Positions 42,446 to 52,269 of a stretch of DNA of 64,000 nt are shown here, piece by piece. Position 1 is the stretch's first letter. Each line of letters begins with the position of its first letter. The notes under the pieces were generated by a model. The model was given only the letters and a program-made list of their open reading frames with translations, had not been told where the DNA came from and searched no databases. The position numbers were made by a program, and so were the translations under genes. The stretch comes from Wohlfahrtiimonas larvae (GTDB lineage Bacteria; Pseudomonadota; Gammaproteobacteria; Cardiobacteriales; Wohlfahrtiimonadaceae): the NCBI RefSeq assembly GCF_039543665.1, contig NZ_BAABKE010000002.1:186001-250000 (forward strand), in the 5' to 3' direction.

Positions 42446-45400
42446 TTATTGATCAGCTTTGGTTAAGATTCTATTGAACCAAGCAACGTTGATCACATCC
42501 AATAATCTATTTTGGCTTGTACGTGCGGTTAGGTTATCCAAGTCAATTTCTTTAACATTCTGATCTTGGCCTGCACAAGTGAATACAGCTTTTGTGCGCT
42601 GTTTTGTTACAGGATCAATCTGCCATTGTAAGCATTGACCGCAAACACCTTTCATCATACATTGCATAGGGCTACCAACAGTTCCCATCACTTCAACATC
42701 AGGTTTAAAGATATCAATTAAGCGGCCATTAGGTGATAATTCTTTTTGTAAGCCTTTTAATAAACCTGTAGAGCCTAATGCCAACATACGATCAATCCTA
42801 GATAAATCCACAACGCCATCATTGTTTAGATTTTCAAGTAATTCGATCATATCGGTTGCGACTACTGATGAATCCTGAGGGCGACGGGCCTCTAATTTAT
42901 CGCCTTTTTGCACGCACCAAATGATCTGATCTGTACTCGCTTCCAATTCATCCATTTTATCCATTTCAGAAGCTTGAGCAAGCGTTGCGATATAAGTAAT
43001 CTTATTACCAGCTTCACGCAATACAGGTGCTAAATCCAACATGATTGCTGTACCCCAACGACCTGCCATGATTAAGATATTCTTATTCGTTGGAATATCT
43101 GTTGGCGCACCTGTTGGGCCTGCCAATACTAAACAATCTCCTGGTTTCAAGCGAGAGATTAAACGTGGTGCAACACCCCATTGGAACACCATCAAACGGA
43201 TTGCACCATCTTTAGAGCCTGTACCTGATGCTGTAAACAATGGAATCTGCATGCGTGTATCTTCAATGATCTGACCATCCACTTCATATGTTTGTAAGCG
43301 GAAGAATTGACCAGGCTGGAAGTTTTTCGCAACAAATGGTGCTTTTACCCAAACTTCAGCAACCGCAGGGTTATCACGATTCACAGATTGAACAGTCACT
43401 GTTAAACCTTCAGTCATTGTTGCGCTCAATTCATCATTGGATAAATGGTTCGCAGGTAATGCCTTCATGGATTCAATCACTTGATCCGCTGTACGTTTTG
43501 CACTTGTGATGGCTTTAACAACGTTACCGTTGAATGTTGGATGTGTATCGCCGATGTATGAAACACGATGATCTTTATGCTCAAAAGATGTGAAAGGTGC
43601 AAAGTCATCTTTCACATTCTTCTCACGATCATATTCAACTTTGTTGCCGAGTAGATCATAACCTTGGAAATGGTGTTTATCTTCAATTTCGATCGTGCCA
43701 TGTTCAGTTGCATAGATCGTATTCGGTGAAGTACCAGCAGCTACTAATACTGTACGTGCTGGAATGGTCACTTCCTCGCCATCTTTTGTAAAGGTAATGG
43801 TTTCAATATGGCCATATTTATCTAAGTTTACGCCTTTAGGGTTTAAAGATTCGCCATAGAAAATACCTTCTTCAAATGCTTTTGTGATCTCTTCATGGTT
43901 TAAAGTATAAGCAGGGGATTCTTGCATTGTACGGCGATATGCTAATAAAACGCCGCCCCATTTGTGCAATAAAGGTGTAAAGTTAGGAGCTTCGCCAGCG
44001 GCAGCTGCACGTTCACGCTCTGCTTTTACTTCACGACCATGAGTGATGAATTCATCTAGGATTTCATGATCTTCAGGTGTGAATAGCGCACCACGAACAG
44101 CTTCTTCACCCAAGGTATCCACACGATGTAAAACTTTTTCTACTTGTTTAATATAGTAAGCTTGCATTTCTGTTGCAGCATCTACAGCTGTTAAACCACC
44201 ACCAATGACAACAGCAGGCATACGCACTTGTAATGTAGATAGGGAAGTTTGCTTAGCAGCACCTGTCAATTGCATTGCCATTAAGAAGTCAGAAGCTTGG
44301 CGCATACCACGAGCCAATGAGTTCTCAATGTTCAATACGCGTGGTAAACCTGCGCCAACTGCCATTGAAACGTGATCAAAGCCTAATTCAAAGGCATCTT
44401 CTAACATCAATGTACCGCCTAAGCGCACACCACCAAAGATCTGTACATTGTTACGACGAGCTAATACCAAATAGATCAAACGAAGGAAGTTTTTATCCCA
44501 ACGAACTGTAATACCGTATTCAGCAACGCCACCAAAACCATATAAAATACGGTTTGCTAAATCTTCTTCTAAAGATGACCAATGTTCAACAGGGCCATTG
44601 ATAATGGCTTCAGGCAATGGTTCAATCTTTAAACCATCTACAGCCACAACATGACAACCTGCTTGAGATAAATAATGTGTCATCGTGAAACCAGCAGGGC
44701 CTAAACCTGATACTAATACTTTGCGATTATTGCCATCTGTTGGTAAGTAAGCTGATTGCTTTAATGGGTTCCAACGAGTAAAAATATCATAAATCTCAAT
44801 ACCCCAAGGCAATTCTAAAACACTTGTTAATACGTTTGTTTCGATTTGAGGAATATTAACAGGCTCAGTTTTCTGATAGATACATGCCTTCATACAGTCA
44901 TTACAAATACGATGACCTGTTGCAGGAACCATTGGATTTTCGATCATGATCATTGCTAATGCACCGATTACATGACCTGATTTGCGCAATGTGATCATCT
45001 CGGAGATTTTTTCATCCAAAGGACAACCTGTTTGTGTATTGCCAAATGTATCTTTCTTTAAACCCAATTCAGGTTGAGCTTTTTTAACAGGGAAGCCTTT
45101 ACTACAGAAATCACCTTCATGATCGTGGCAATATTTACAGTAATCCACTTCGCCTGCGATGTCATGATCACACATGCGGTTATCTGTTAAATGAAATCCG
45201 TCACGGCGGCGCTCTTTACCATTGCCTTGGCGAACAGGAATACCTTTAAAGATTACTTCTTCATTATTGACTAAGTTTTGAGGATCAACACGCTCTGGGA
45301 ATTTAAAAGAAACCCAACCTTTTGTGACTGCTTGACCTTCTTCCGTATTTAAAGCTAAAGCGCCCCATTCGATGATCTCTTTTTCTTCATCAGAGCCTGC

Positions 45401-45847
45401 TTCTAATGTTACGGCATATTTGGCTAAATCAAATTCAAATGTTTCTGCCGTTGCATTGCTTTTTGCCATTAAACGATCGGTTAATGTATCGAAAGTTTCA
45501 GTAATCTCTTGTTTATAACGTTTTGCACCACGTTGAATATAGCGATCTTTAAACTGCAATACAGTCGCTTCATCCTTAGCTTGTGTGAAATAAAATTCAG
45601 TATCTTTTTGAATTTGTAATGTATTTGAGATAAATTGATTCAGCGCCTCAGCAATTTGTATTTGTAATTCTGAAGTTTCAATTTTATTTAAGGTTAATGT
45701 TTGGTTACGCCAAGACTCAATTTGAGTTTTTAATTCGGGTGATAAACTATTTAAAAATAGTTGGTCAAGCGACTCTAAGCCTTCTTTGGTTTTAAGGGCA
45801 TCAAATGAAAGCGCAAAAGGCTTCCAGAGTTCGTCAAAGTTGGTCAT
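42446..45847 (-). CDS. Large FAD/Fe-S oxidoreductase, GltD-like domain fused to a PyrK/NfnA-like domain
   Basis: Cytosolic flavoprotein of 1,133 residues from ATG 45847 (the ATG at 45856 overlaps the AGGAT ribosome site). Order: helical N-terminus (1-160); Cys-rich region (about 220-330) with CDHD, CKYCHDHEGDFC, GCPLD and CNDCMKAC that resembles the Fe-S domain of GltD/NfnB; a FAD domain with SGLGPAGFTMTHYLSQAG (about 380); an NAD(P) domain with VVIGGGLTAVDAATEM; then a ferredoxin-reductase module with FQPGQFFRLQT, DCLVLAGPTGAPT and GRWGTAIMLDLAPVL; and a terminal Cys cluster CMMKGVCGQCLQW...FTCAGQD, like the 2Fe-2S site of PyrK. The whole is equivalent to the two NfnAB subunits in one chain plus extras. 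Family members are annotated in other gammaproteobacteria without an assigned role. Divergent from fumC. Confidence 0.8.
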   Translation of the reverse strand: MTNFDELWKPFALSFDALKTKEGLESLDQLFLNSLSPELKTQIESWRNQTLTLNKIETSELQIQIAEALNQFISNTLQIQKDTEFYFTQAKDEATVLQFKDRYIQRGAKRYKQEITETFDTLTDRLMAKSNATAETFEFDLAKYAVTLEAGSDEEKEIIEWGALALNTEEGQAVTKGWVSFKFPERVDPQNLVNNEEVIFKGIPVRQGNGKERRRDGFHLTDNRMCDHDIAGEVDYCKYCHDHEGDFCSKGFPVKKAQPELGLKKDTFGNTQTGCPLDEKISEMITLRKSGHVIGALAMIMIENPMVPATGHRICNDCMKACIYQKTEPVNIPQIETNVLTSVLELPWGIEIYDIFTRWNPLKQSAYLPTDGNNRKVLVSGLGPAGFTMTHYLSQAGCHVVAVDGLKIEPLPEAIINGPVEHWSSLEEDLANRILYGFGGVAEYGITVRWDKNFLRLIYLVLARRNNVQIFGGVRLGGTLMLEDAFELGFDHVSMAVGAGLPRVLNIENSLARGMRQASDFLMAMQLTGAAKQTSLSTLQVRMPAVVIGGGLTAVDAATEMQAYYIKQVEKVLHRVDTLGEEAVRGALFTPEDHEILDEFITHGREVKAERERAAAAGEAPNFTPLLHKWGGVLLAYRRTMQESPAYTLNHEEITKAFEEGIFYGESLNPKGVNLDKYGHIETITFTKDGEEVTIPARTVLVAAGTSPNTIYATEHGTIEIEDKHHFQGYDLLGNKVEYDREKNVKDDFAPFTSFEHKDHRVSYIGDTHPTFNGNVVKAITSAKRTADQVIESMKALPANHLSNDELSATMTEGLTVTVQSVNRDNPAVAEVWVKAPFVAKNFQPGQFFRLQTYEVDGQIIEDTRMQIPLFTASGTGSKDGAIRLMVFQWGVAPRLISRLKPGDCLVLAGPTGAPTDIPTNKNILIMAGRWGTAIMLDLAPVLREAGNKITYIATLAQASEMDKMDELEASTDQIIWCVQKGDKLEARRPQDSSVVATDMIELLENLNNDGVVDLSRIDRMLALGSTGLLKGLQKELSPNGRLIDIFKPDVEVMGTVGSPMQCMMKGVCGQCLQWQIDPVTKQRTKAVFTCAGQDQNVKEIDLDNLTARTSQNRLLDVINVAWFNRILTKADQ

Positions 45848-46043
45848 TTCAGTCATCCTACACTAAAGTGGTCATTCATTTTGAAATATTAAATAGGGCG
45901 CTATTGTAACGAATATTTCAATTTTTTGTTGCGATGTAAATCATCATTTTATTATGTAGTATTGCTTATTTGCAAAATAGGTATAGATTATTGTCTCTAA
46001 TGAGCTACATTTATAGTACATTCACTAAATCATGGAGGATATG

Positions 46044-47438
46044 ATGTCAAACGAGTTTCGTATTGAGAAGGATACAATGGGTGATGTTAAGGTGCCAGCA
46101 GAAAAGCTCTGGGGTGCACAAACCCAACGTTCTTTAGAAAATTTTAAGATCTCGACAGAAAAAATGCCAAAAGATTTAATTACAGCGATGGCAATAGTGA
46201 AGCGTTCAGCTGCAATTGTGAATAATGAAGCGGGTTTATTAGATGATCAAAAAACAAAAGTTATTTTAGAGGCATGTGATGAGATCATTGAAGGCAAACA
46301 CGCGACAGAATTCCCATTGGCAATTTGGCAAACTGGTTCTGGCACACAAACCAATATGAACTTGAATGAAGTGATCGCTAACCGTGCAAGTGAATTATTA
46401 GGCGGTGAACGTGGCGAAGCACGTTTGATCCATCCAAATGATGATGTGAATAAATCACAAAGCTCAAATGATACATTCCCAACAGCGATGCATATCTCTG
46501 CTGTGGTTGCAATCCAAACACATTTATTGCCTGAATTAGAATCTTTAACAAAAGTTTTAGAGAAGAAATCTAATGATTTTAAAATGATCGTTAAAATTGG
46601 CCGCACACATTTACAAGATGCAACGCCATTAACATTGGGGCAAGAAATCTCTGGTTGGGTTGAGATGTTGAAAAATGCTCATCGTCATATTAAAGGTTCA
46701 TTGCCACATTTATCAGAATTGGCATTGGGCGGTACAGCAGTTGGTACTGGCTTAAATACGCCACCAAAATATTCTGAAAATGTTGCACGTGTGATTGCTG
46801 AATTCACCAAACAAGATTTTGTGACATCACCCAATAAATTTGAAGCACTCGGCACAACAGATGCATTAGTTTATACGCACGGTACATTGAAAGGTTTAGC
46901 AGCATCATTGATGAAGATTGCAAACGATGTTCGTTGGTTAGCTTCTGGCCCACGTTGTGGCATTGGCGAAATCCGTATTCCTGAAAATGAACCAGGTAGC
47001 TCAATCATGCCAGGTAAAGTTAACCCAACACAAAGCGAAGCATTAACAATGGCGTGTGCGCAAGTGATGGGCAATGATGTTGCTGTGAATATTGGCGGTA
47101 TGAATGGTAACTTTGAGTTAAACGTATTCCGCCCGATGATCATTAATAATTTCTTACAATCTGTGCGTTTATTGGCGGATGGGATGAATAGCTTTAATAT
47201 TCACTGTGCTGAAGGTATTGAACCAAACTTAGAACGTATTGATGATCTATTGAATAACTCATTAATGTTGGTAACAGCATTAAATCCGCACATCGGTTAT
47301 GATAAAGCAGCGAAAATTGCAAAAAATGCTTATCAGAAAAATCTAACATTGAAAGCATCAGCATTAGAATTAGGCTTTTTAACTGAAGCTGAGTTTGATG
47401 AATGGGTGATTCCAACCAAAATGGTGGGTAATATTTAA
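46044..47438 (+). CDS. fumC: Class II fumarate hydratase
   Basis: Iron-free, heat-stable fumarase of the TCA cycle: fumarate to malate. From ATG 46044 (GGAGG five bases upstream) there are 464 residues. Key segments: EKLWGAQTQRSLENF, WQTGSGTQTNMNLNEVIANRA, HPNDDVNKSQSSNDTFPTAMH, GRTHLQDATPLTLGQEISG, the superfamily signature GSSIMPGKVNPTQSE with the catalytic Ser on its loop, and ALNPHIGYDKAAKIA. The ATG at 46032 lies upstream of the ribosome site and is unlikely. It is divergent from the oxidoreductase; a terminator follows. Confidence 0.97.
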   Translation: MSNEFRIEKDTMGDVKVPAEKLWGAQTQRSLENFKISTEKMPKDLITAMAIVKRSAAIVNNEAGLLDDQKTKVILEACDEIIEGKHATEFPLAIWQTGSGTQTNMNLNEVIANRASELLGGERGEARLIHPNDDVNKSQSSNDTFPTAMHISAVVAIQTHLLPELESLTKVLEKKSNDFKMIVKIGRTHLQDATPLTLGQEISGWVEMLKNAHRHIKGSLPHLSELALGGTAVGTGLNTPPKYSENVARVIAEFTKQDFVTSPNKFEALGTTDALVYTHGTLKGLAASLMKIANDVRWLASGPRCGIGEIRIPENEPGSSIMPGKVNPTQSEALTMACAQVMGNDVAVNIGGMNGNFELNVFRPMIINNFLQSVRLLADGMNSFNIHCAEGIEPNLERIDDLLNNSLMLVTALNPHIGYDKAAKIAKNAYQKNLTLKASALELGFLTEAEFDEWVIPTKMVGNI

Positions 47439-47475
47439 TATGATTCGATAATCATTTAAATGTATTGAGAAATTT

Positions 47476-47502
47476 AAGCCATTCGTGAGAGTGGCTTTTT
47501 TA
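47476..47502 (+). terminator. Intrinsic terminator of fumC
   Basis: AAGCCATTC/GAGTGGCTT stem (one G-T pair) with GTGA loop, then T6. Confidence 0.85.
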
Positions 47503-47518
47503 TAATAAACCTATAATT

Positions 47519-47550
47519 AATGATAAATATCAATAATAACGATTCTCATT
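47519..47550. promoter_or_regulatory. Fur-box-like sequence upstream of the dehydrogenase
   Basis: On the minus strand it reads AATGAGAATCGTTATT then ATTGATATTTATCATT, a close fit to the GATAATGATAATCATTATC Fur consensus with a second, overlapping palindrome TGATAAATATCA (47521-47532). A weak promoter follows (TTGCTT at 47555). Regulation by iron is inferred. Confidence 0.5.
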
Positions 47551-47622
47551 AACCTTGCTTTACATGCATATCTGCTATTGTAGAACCATGATTTATATTT
47601 TTTATCCAGCAGGAGAATAATG

Positions 47623-48672
47623 ATGAAAGCAGCTGTTTGGCATGGTCGTGAAGACATTCGTATTGAAGATCGTGAATTGAAATCTTTAAAAGATAATGAA
47701 GTGACAATCCGTGTTGCTTGGGCGGGAATTTGTGGTAGTGATCTCCATGAATTTGAAGAAGGCCCTGTATTCATTCCAACAAAAGCCAATGACCTATTAA
47801 CGGGTGGCATTGCGCCATTAACAATGGGTCATGAGTTTTCTGGCATAGTAGAAGCGATTGGTAAAGATGTTACAAAATATAAAGTGGGCGATCGCGTTTC
47901 TGTTAACCCAACAATCACGCATGGTAAACGCAGCGAATACGATGATATTTATGATGGTTTTAGCTTCATTGGCTTACACTGTGATGGCGGCTTTGCGGAC
48001 TTTGTGAATGTACCTGAATCTGCGGTTTATCACTTACCTGATAATTTGTCCTTAGAAACAGCCGCATTGATTGAGCCAACGGCAGTTGCAGTACAAGCTG
48101 TGAAAGAAGGTGGATTACGCTTTGGTGATACTGTGGCAGTCTTTGGTGCAGGCCCAATTGGTTTAGTGACAATCGCTGCTGCAAAAGCAGGTGGTGCAAC
48201 TAAGATCATTGCACTGGATTTATCAGATTCACGTTTAGCAATGGCGAAAGAAATTGGTGCAACGCACATCATCAATTCAGGTAAAGAAGATGCAGTAGAA
48301 GCGATTCGCAAAATTGTTCCGCGCGGTGTGGATGTTTCTTTTGAAGTGGCGGGCGTACAAAAAACGGTCGAGCAATCCATTTATGCAACTAAACCTCGTG
48401 GCACAATGGTAATCATTTCTATTTTTGCTAATCCAATTTCATGGCATCCGATGCAATTGATCAATACAGGTGTGAAAGTAACATCTTCGATTGCATATTC
48501 ACCTTCAAGCTTCCAAGAAACAATTGATTTAATGGCATCTGGGCAATTAGATGTAACATCAATCATTACGAAAAAAATTGAGTTTAAAGATATTGTGGAA
48601 GAAGGTTTTAAAACATTAGTGTCTGATAAAACTCAATCAAAAATCCTAGTAACATTGAGTGGTGAAAAATAA
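47623..48672 (+). CDS. Zinc-dependent 2,3-butanediol dehydrogenase-type alcohol dehydrogenase
   Basis: Medium-chain dehydrogenase of 349 residues, most like 2,3-butanediol/acetoin dehydrogenases (Bacillus BdhA, yeast BDH1). Catalytic zinc ligands are Cys in GICGSDLHEF and His-Glu in MGHEFSGIV; the structural zinc lobe has none of the usual four cysteines (SVNPTITHGKRSEYDDIYDGFSFIGLHCDGG), as in the BdhA group. VAVFGAGPIGLVTIAAAKAGG binds NAD(P). Two ATGs are possible (47620, 47623); the second has better spacing from AGGAG. The upstream Fur-like site would make it iron-responsive. Substrate assignment is by similarity. Confidence 0.85.
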   Translation: MKAAVWHGREDIRIEDRELKSLKDNEVTIRVAWAGICGSDLHEFEEGPVFIPTKANDLLTGGIAPLTMGHEFSGIVEAIGKDVTKYKVGDRVSVNPTITHGKRSEYDDIYDGFSFIGLHCDGGFADFVNVPESAVYHLPDNLSLETAALIEPTAVAVQAVKEGGLRFGDTVAVFGAGPIGLVTIAAAKAGGATKIIALDLSDSRLAMAKEIGATHIINSGKEDAVEAIRKIVPRGVDVSFEVAGVQKTVEQSIYATKPRGTMVIISIFANPISWHPMQLINTGVKVTSSIAYSPSSFQETIDLMASGQLDVTSIITKKIEFKDIVEEGFKTLVSDKTQSKILVTLSGEK

Positions 48673-48706
48673 TCCCTAAATGCTAGATATTGAAATTTGT
48701 TATTTG

Positions 48707-48741
48707 AATCCTCTGAAATAATCATTCAGAGGATTTTTTAT
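48707..48741 (+). terminator. Intrinsic terminator of the dehydrogenase gene
   Basis: Perfect 11-bp stem AATCCTCTGAA/TTCAGAGGATT (48707-48717 with 48725-48735), then TTTTATT. Confidence 0.92.
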
Positions 48742-48787
48742 TGGATTAAAATGTTGATATCAGATGATGGTATCAAAGGATATAAAA

Positions 48788-50005
48788 GTGAAACAGGCGC
48801 AAGAAAATTTTCATATTAATACAGCTTGGTTGTGTGTTATTAGCTTGGCATTTGCGGCCTTTGTTTTTAATACAACAGAGTTCATTCCTATTGCATTATT
48901 AAGTGATATTGGTCGTGACTTTGGAATGTCTGCCGCTGAAGCTGGGATTATGATCACTATTTATGCCTGGATTGTTGCTTTAGCATCATTGCCATTATTG
49001 TTAATGGTGGGCAATGTGGAGCGTAAGAGATTGCTATTGTTCATTTTTATCATATTTATTATTAGCCATGTTATTTGCTTTTTTGCTAATTCTTTTACTA
49101 CTTTGATTGTTGGGCGTATTGGTATTGCCATCGCACATGCGATTTTTTGGTCTATTACAGCAGCGTTGTCAGTACGAGTAGCGCCTGTTGGACGAAAATC
49201 CCAAGCACTTGGTATTCTTGCGACTGGTACAGCATTAGCAACGGTTTTAGGTATTCCTATTGGGCGATTAATTGGGCAGGCTATCGGTTGGCGTTATACT
49301 TTTTTATGCATAGGCATTTTAGCACTGATAACTTTGGTTGTATTAATGCGAGTATTACCGAAGCTGCCAAGCCAAAATGCAGGATCATTAAAAAGTTTAC
49401 CAATCATCTTTAAAAGACCTGCTTTAGTTGGTATTTTCATCTTAACGGCTATTTGTGTCACAGCACATTTTACTGCATATAGTTACATTGAGCCATTCGC
49501 AGAACAGATTGCCAATATTTCTGCAAATTATACAACATTATTATTGTTGGTATTTGGTGGTGCGGGCATTGTGGGAAGTGTTTTATTTAGTCGATACAAT
49601 GGTCACAATCCTTTAGTTTTTTTACCGTTATCCATTGTGTTATTAACAATATGTACAGTGTTATTATTACCCATTGCCTCATCTGCTATTGCGTTATTTG
49701 TTCTTTTATTTTTCTGGGGGATTGCAAGCATGTGTGTGATGTTAGCACTTCAAGTTAAAGTATTAGATTTAGCATCCGATGCCACAGATGTTTCTATGTC
49801 CATTTTTTCTGGCATCTTTAACATCGGAATTGGTGCTGGCGCTTTGATTGGTAATATAGTGATCACGCAGATTAATCTCGCATCCATAGGTTTTGTTGGG
49901 GCAGGGATTAGCATAGTTGCTTTATTATTAGCACTATTTTTATTTAAACGCTATCAGCAGCAGTTTTTAAGTGTAACAAACTCTAAAGGAGTTGTTACAC
50001 ATTAA
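48788..50005 (+). CDS. sotB: Sugar efflux MFS transporter SotB
   Basis: Exporter of arabinose, isopropyl-galactoside and similar sugars in E. coli (also YdeA), in the inner membrane. The 405 residues align along their whole length with the E. coli protein as I know it: FNTTEFIPIALLSDIGRDFGMSAAEAGIMITIYAWIVALASLP, VERKRLLLF, IGIAIAHAIFWSITAALSVRVAP, YSYIEPFAEQIA and ATDVSMSIFSGIFNIGIGAGALIGN. The start is probably GTG 48788 with AAAGGA seven bases upstream; an ATG at 48764 would add eight residues but has no ribosome site. It converges on the FUSC gene with 12 bases between stops and no hairpin. Confidence 0.93.
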   Translation: MKQAQENFHINTAWLCVISLAFAAFVFNTTEFIPIALLSDIGRDFGMSAAEAGIMITIYAWIVALASLPLLLMVGNVERKRLLLFIFIIFIISHVICFFANSFTTLIVGRIGIAIAHAIFWSITAALSVRVAPVGRKSQALGILATGTALATVLGIPIGRLIGQAIGWRYTFLCIGILALITLVVLMRVLPKLPSQNAGSLKSLPIIFKRPALVGIFILTAICVTAHFTAYSYIEPFAEQIANISANYTTLLLLVFGGAGIVGSVLFSRYNGHNPLVFLPLSIVLLTICTVLLLPIASSAIALFVLLFFWGIASMCVMLALQVKVLDLASDATDVSMSIFSGIFNIGIGAGALIGNIVITQINLASIGFVGAGISIVALLLALFLFKRYQQQFLSVTNSKGVVTH

Positions 50006-50017
50006 AAATTAAGACCG

Positions 50018-52147
50018 TTAATGTTTGAGTATGATTTTATTAGATGTTTCAATAATTTCAGGCAGAATCTGTAACATTAATTGTAATTGTGAAATGACTT
50101 GATAATCAATATTCGTATAATCATGATCATTGAAAGTATCAAGAATTTCTTGTAGAGCATTGCAGTATTCATGATTTTTTACATCATCAATTGTATGGAG
50201 ATGTAATGCATCATGGATAAAATGTTCTATGTTATTAAACATTATTTGGATATCAGGTGAAAGCTTAGATGCTCTATGTACACCTAAAGTTGCAATATAG
50301 CTAATGAAAGTATGATTCAGTGTTAAAAATCTAAAAGCTTGATCAATTAAATCATGATCAACTTTGGGTTCGTTGGACATAATGCTAATTAATTCTGATA
50401 AATCAGCTGAGTTTTCATGTGCTTCACGGCGAGCATAACGATAGTCTACATTATCAATACGAGATTCTTGGTATTGCCGATGTGTTTGCTTGAGGTAATT
50501 GGCATTATCATGGTTTGCAGTTTCTACCAAGCTTGGTAATGTGCGATATTTCCAATCCGGCCATAATAAAAAGACTGCTAATAATGCGCCCACAGAGCCT
50601 ATGATGGTTGCAATGATTCGTGACCAAGCAACATCCCAAGAACTTTCACCCGTTAAGCTGAAACTAAAAAAGACCAATAAAGTAATGAATACTGTTGCAG
50701 AAGCTTGGCGAGAATTTTTAAATATAAAATAGAGCCAAGCACTTGTAATGATGGCGAATATTTGGGTGGGTAATGTATTAAAAAGATATACAAAAAATAC
50801 ACCTAAAAAGATTCCAGAGATTGTCCCTGCAAATCGGATTAAAACTCGTTTTTGTGTTGTTGAATAATTGGGTTGGCAAATGACGAGAGCAGTCATTAAT
50901 ATCCAATAACCATGCGGCAGATGTGTTAATAAGATAATAATATACCCAATCGCAAACACTAAGCTAATACGTACAGAATGTCTAAATAGTGCGGATTTTA
51001 AAGTTAAATGTTTTTTAATACGATCATAAGCATCTTTAAAGCTAGAAACTTCATCTTCCACTATATTATTATTGGTAGAATCTTGTGAAATATAGTTAAC
51101 TTGATTGATCTGGCGAAATTGCTTATCTATTTCAGTTAAATTTTTCAGAATATTTTGTAAGGTTAATCGTAATGAAATAGAAATGTCAGCATTTTGTATT
51201 GATTCATCGAGTAACTTAAAATATTTTTCAAATAAGTGATTATGATGATAAGGCTGGTGGTATTTAATGCTATCAGCAATTTGAGCACAAGCTTTACCTT
51301 GTAAGGATAATATGCGCGATATTCTAAATAGAATGTCACTATTTTTAAGTTGATGACTTAATTTTTGGTAACTGATGTGAGAAGAGGTTGCACGTTCGTG
51401 AATATCTTGGGCAACAAAATAGTAATTCAACATAATGCGCACACGTTTATGGCCCTGATCACCACGTAAGCGATTAAATAATGAGCGCTTACTTTCATTC
51501 ATAGATTTGATTAATGCTTGATTAATCGTGGTGAGTTCAGATGTTTGAATTTTAAAATCATCTGTTTCATCAGGATCAAACATGTGAGATTTTGCTTGTA
51601 AAAATTTGCCTAATGTTTTGAATGAATGATTTAAATATTCATGCGTAGTGCGAATGGGTTGAACGATGGATTCAATCCAAGCAATGAGACCATACCAAAG
51701 AGCACCCAATATAAGTAAACATGATAGAACGTATTGATCTTTAAATAATCCAACACCTAACATTGTATAAGTAGCCATTAACAATGTACCAAGGGATATT
51801 ACAGAAAATTTCTGTCCTAATGCGCCGATGATGGTGAAAAAGAAGCCAGATAAAATAAGTCCGATTAAAAATAACCCAGGATAGGGAAACAATAACTCTA
51901 CAGAAAATGCTGCAATTGCAAAACAAGTCAATAATAATGATAAATTAACAATGCGCTGTTTTGGGCTTGCATCAATATCTGCAATTGCTGCTGCAATCAC
52001 GCCTAAGGTTAGCGGAATAGTCGCATGTATTTCACCTAAAAAAGCAGGAATCAGTGTCGTACCTAATAATGCGATAATGATACGAATACTAAAAAGAAGA
52101 TTGCTGTGATAGAAAATCTTTTTGGTACGATCGGTTTGAATTTTCAT
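50018..52147 (-). CDS. YccS/YhfK-like FUSC-family inner-membrane protein
   Basis: Putative membrane protein of 709 residues in the FUSC/aromatic-acid-exporter (AaeB-like) superfamily, function unknown in E. coli YccS/YhfK. Two hydrophobic blocks of about six helices each (residues 15-150 and 395-525; VFAIGYIIILLTHLPHGYWILMTALVICQPNYSTTQKRVLIRFAGTISG is the start of the second) flank a long cytoplasmic region and a C-terminal helical tail. The motif NYSTTQKRVLIR-GT is the FUSC signature. It is divergent from the secreted coiled-coil gene. Confidence 0.88.
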   Translation of the reverse strand: MKIQTDRTKKIFYHSNLLFSIRIIIALLGTTLIPAFLGEIHATIPLTLGVIAAAIADIDASPKQRIVNLSLLLTCFAIAAFSVELLFPYPGLFLIGLILSGFFFTIIGALGQKFSVISLGTLLMATYTMLGVGLFKDQYVLSCLLILGALWYGLIAWIESIVQPIRTTHEYLNHSFKTLGKFLQAKSHMFDPDETDDFKIQTSELTTINQALIKSMNESKRSLFNRLRGDQGHKRVRIMLNYYFVAQDIHERATSSHISYQKLSHQLKNSDILFRISRILSLQGKACAQIADSIKYHQPYHHNHLFEKYFKLLDESIQNADISISLRLTLQNILKNLTEIDKQFRQINQVNYISQDSTNNNIVEDEVSSFKDAYDRIKKHLTLKSALFRHSVRISLVFAIGYIIILLTHLPHGYWILMTALVICQPNYSTTQKRVLIRFAGTISGIFLGVFFVYLFNTLPTQIFAIITSAWLYFIFKNSRQASATVFITLLVFFSFSLTGESSWDVAWSRIIATIIGSVGALLAVFLLWPDWKYRTLPSLVETANHDNANYLKQTHRQYQESRIDNVDYRYARREAHENSADLSELISIMSNEPKVDHDLIDQAFRFLTLNHTFISYIATLGVHRASKLSPDIQIMFNNIEHFIHDALHLHTIDDVKNHEYCNALQEILDTFNDHDYTNIDYQVISQLQLMLQILPEIIETSNKIILKH

Positions 52148-52205
52148 AACTATTTTGTATGCTCAGAATGATTTTATTGGCTATTTTACTAAATTTTACA
52201 GGTAA

Positions 52206-52233
52206 TTTGATAAAACTATTTTAGCTGTATAAT
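52206..52233 (+). promoter_or_regulatory. Probable promoter of the three-gene block
   Basis: TATAAT at 52228-52233 with TTTGAT at 52206-52211, spacing 16, 37 bases before the start of the coiled-coil gene. The -35 is poor. Confidence 0.4.
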
Positions 52234-52269
52234 GTTGACATCAGGATTATCAAGCTGGATGGATTACAA

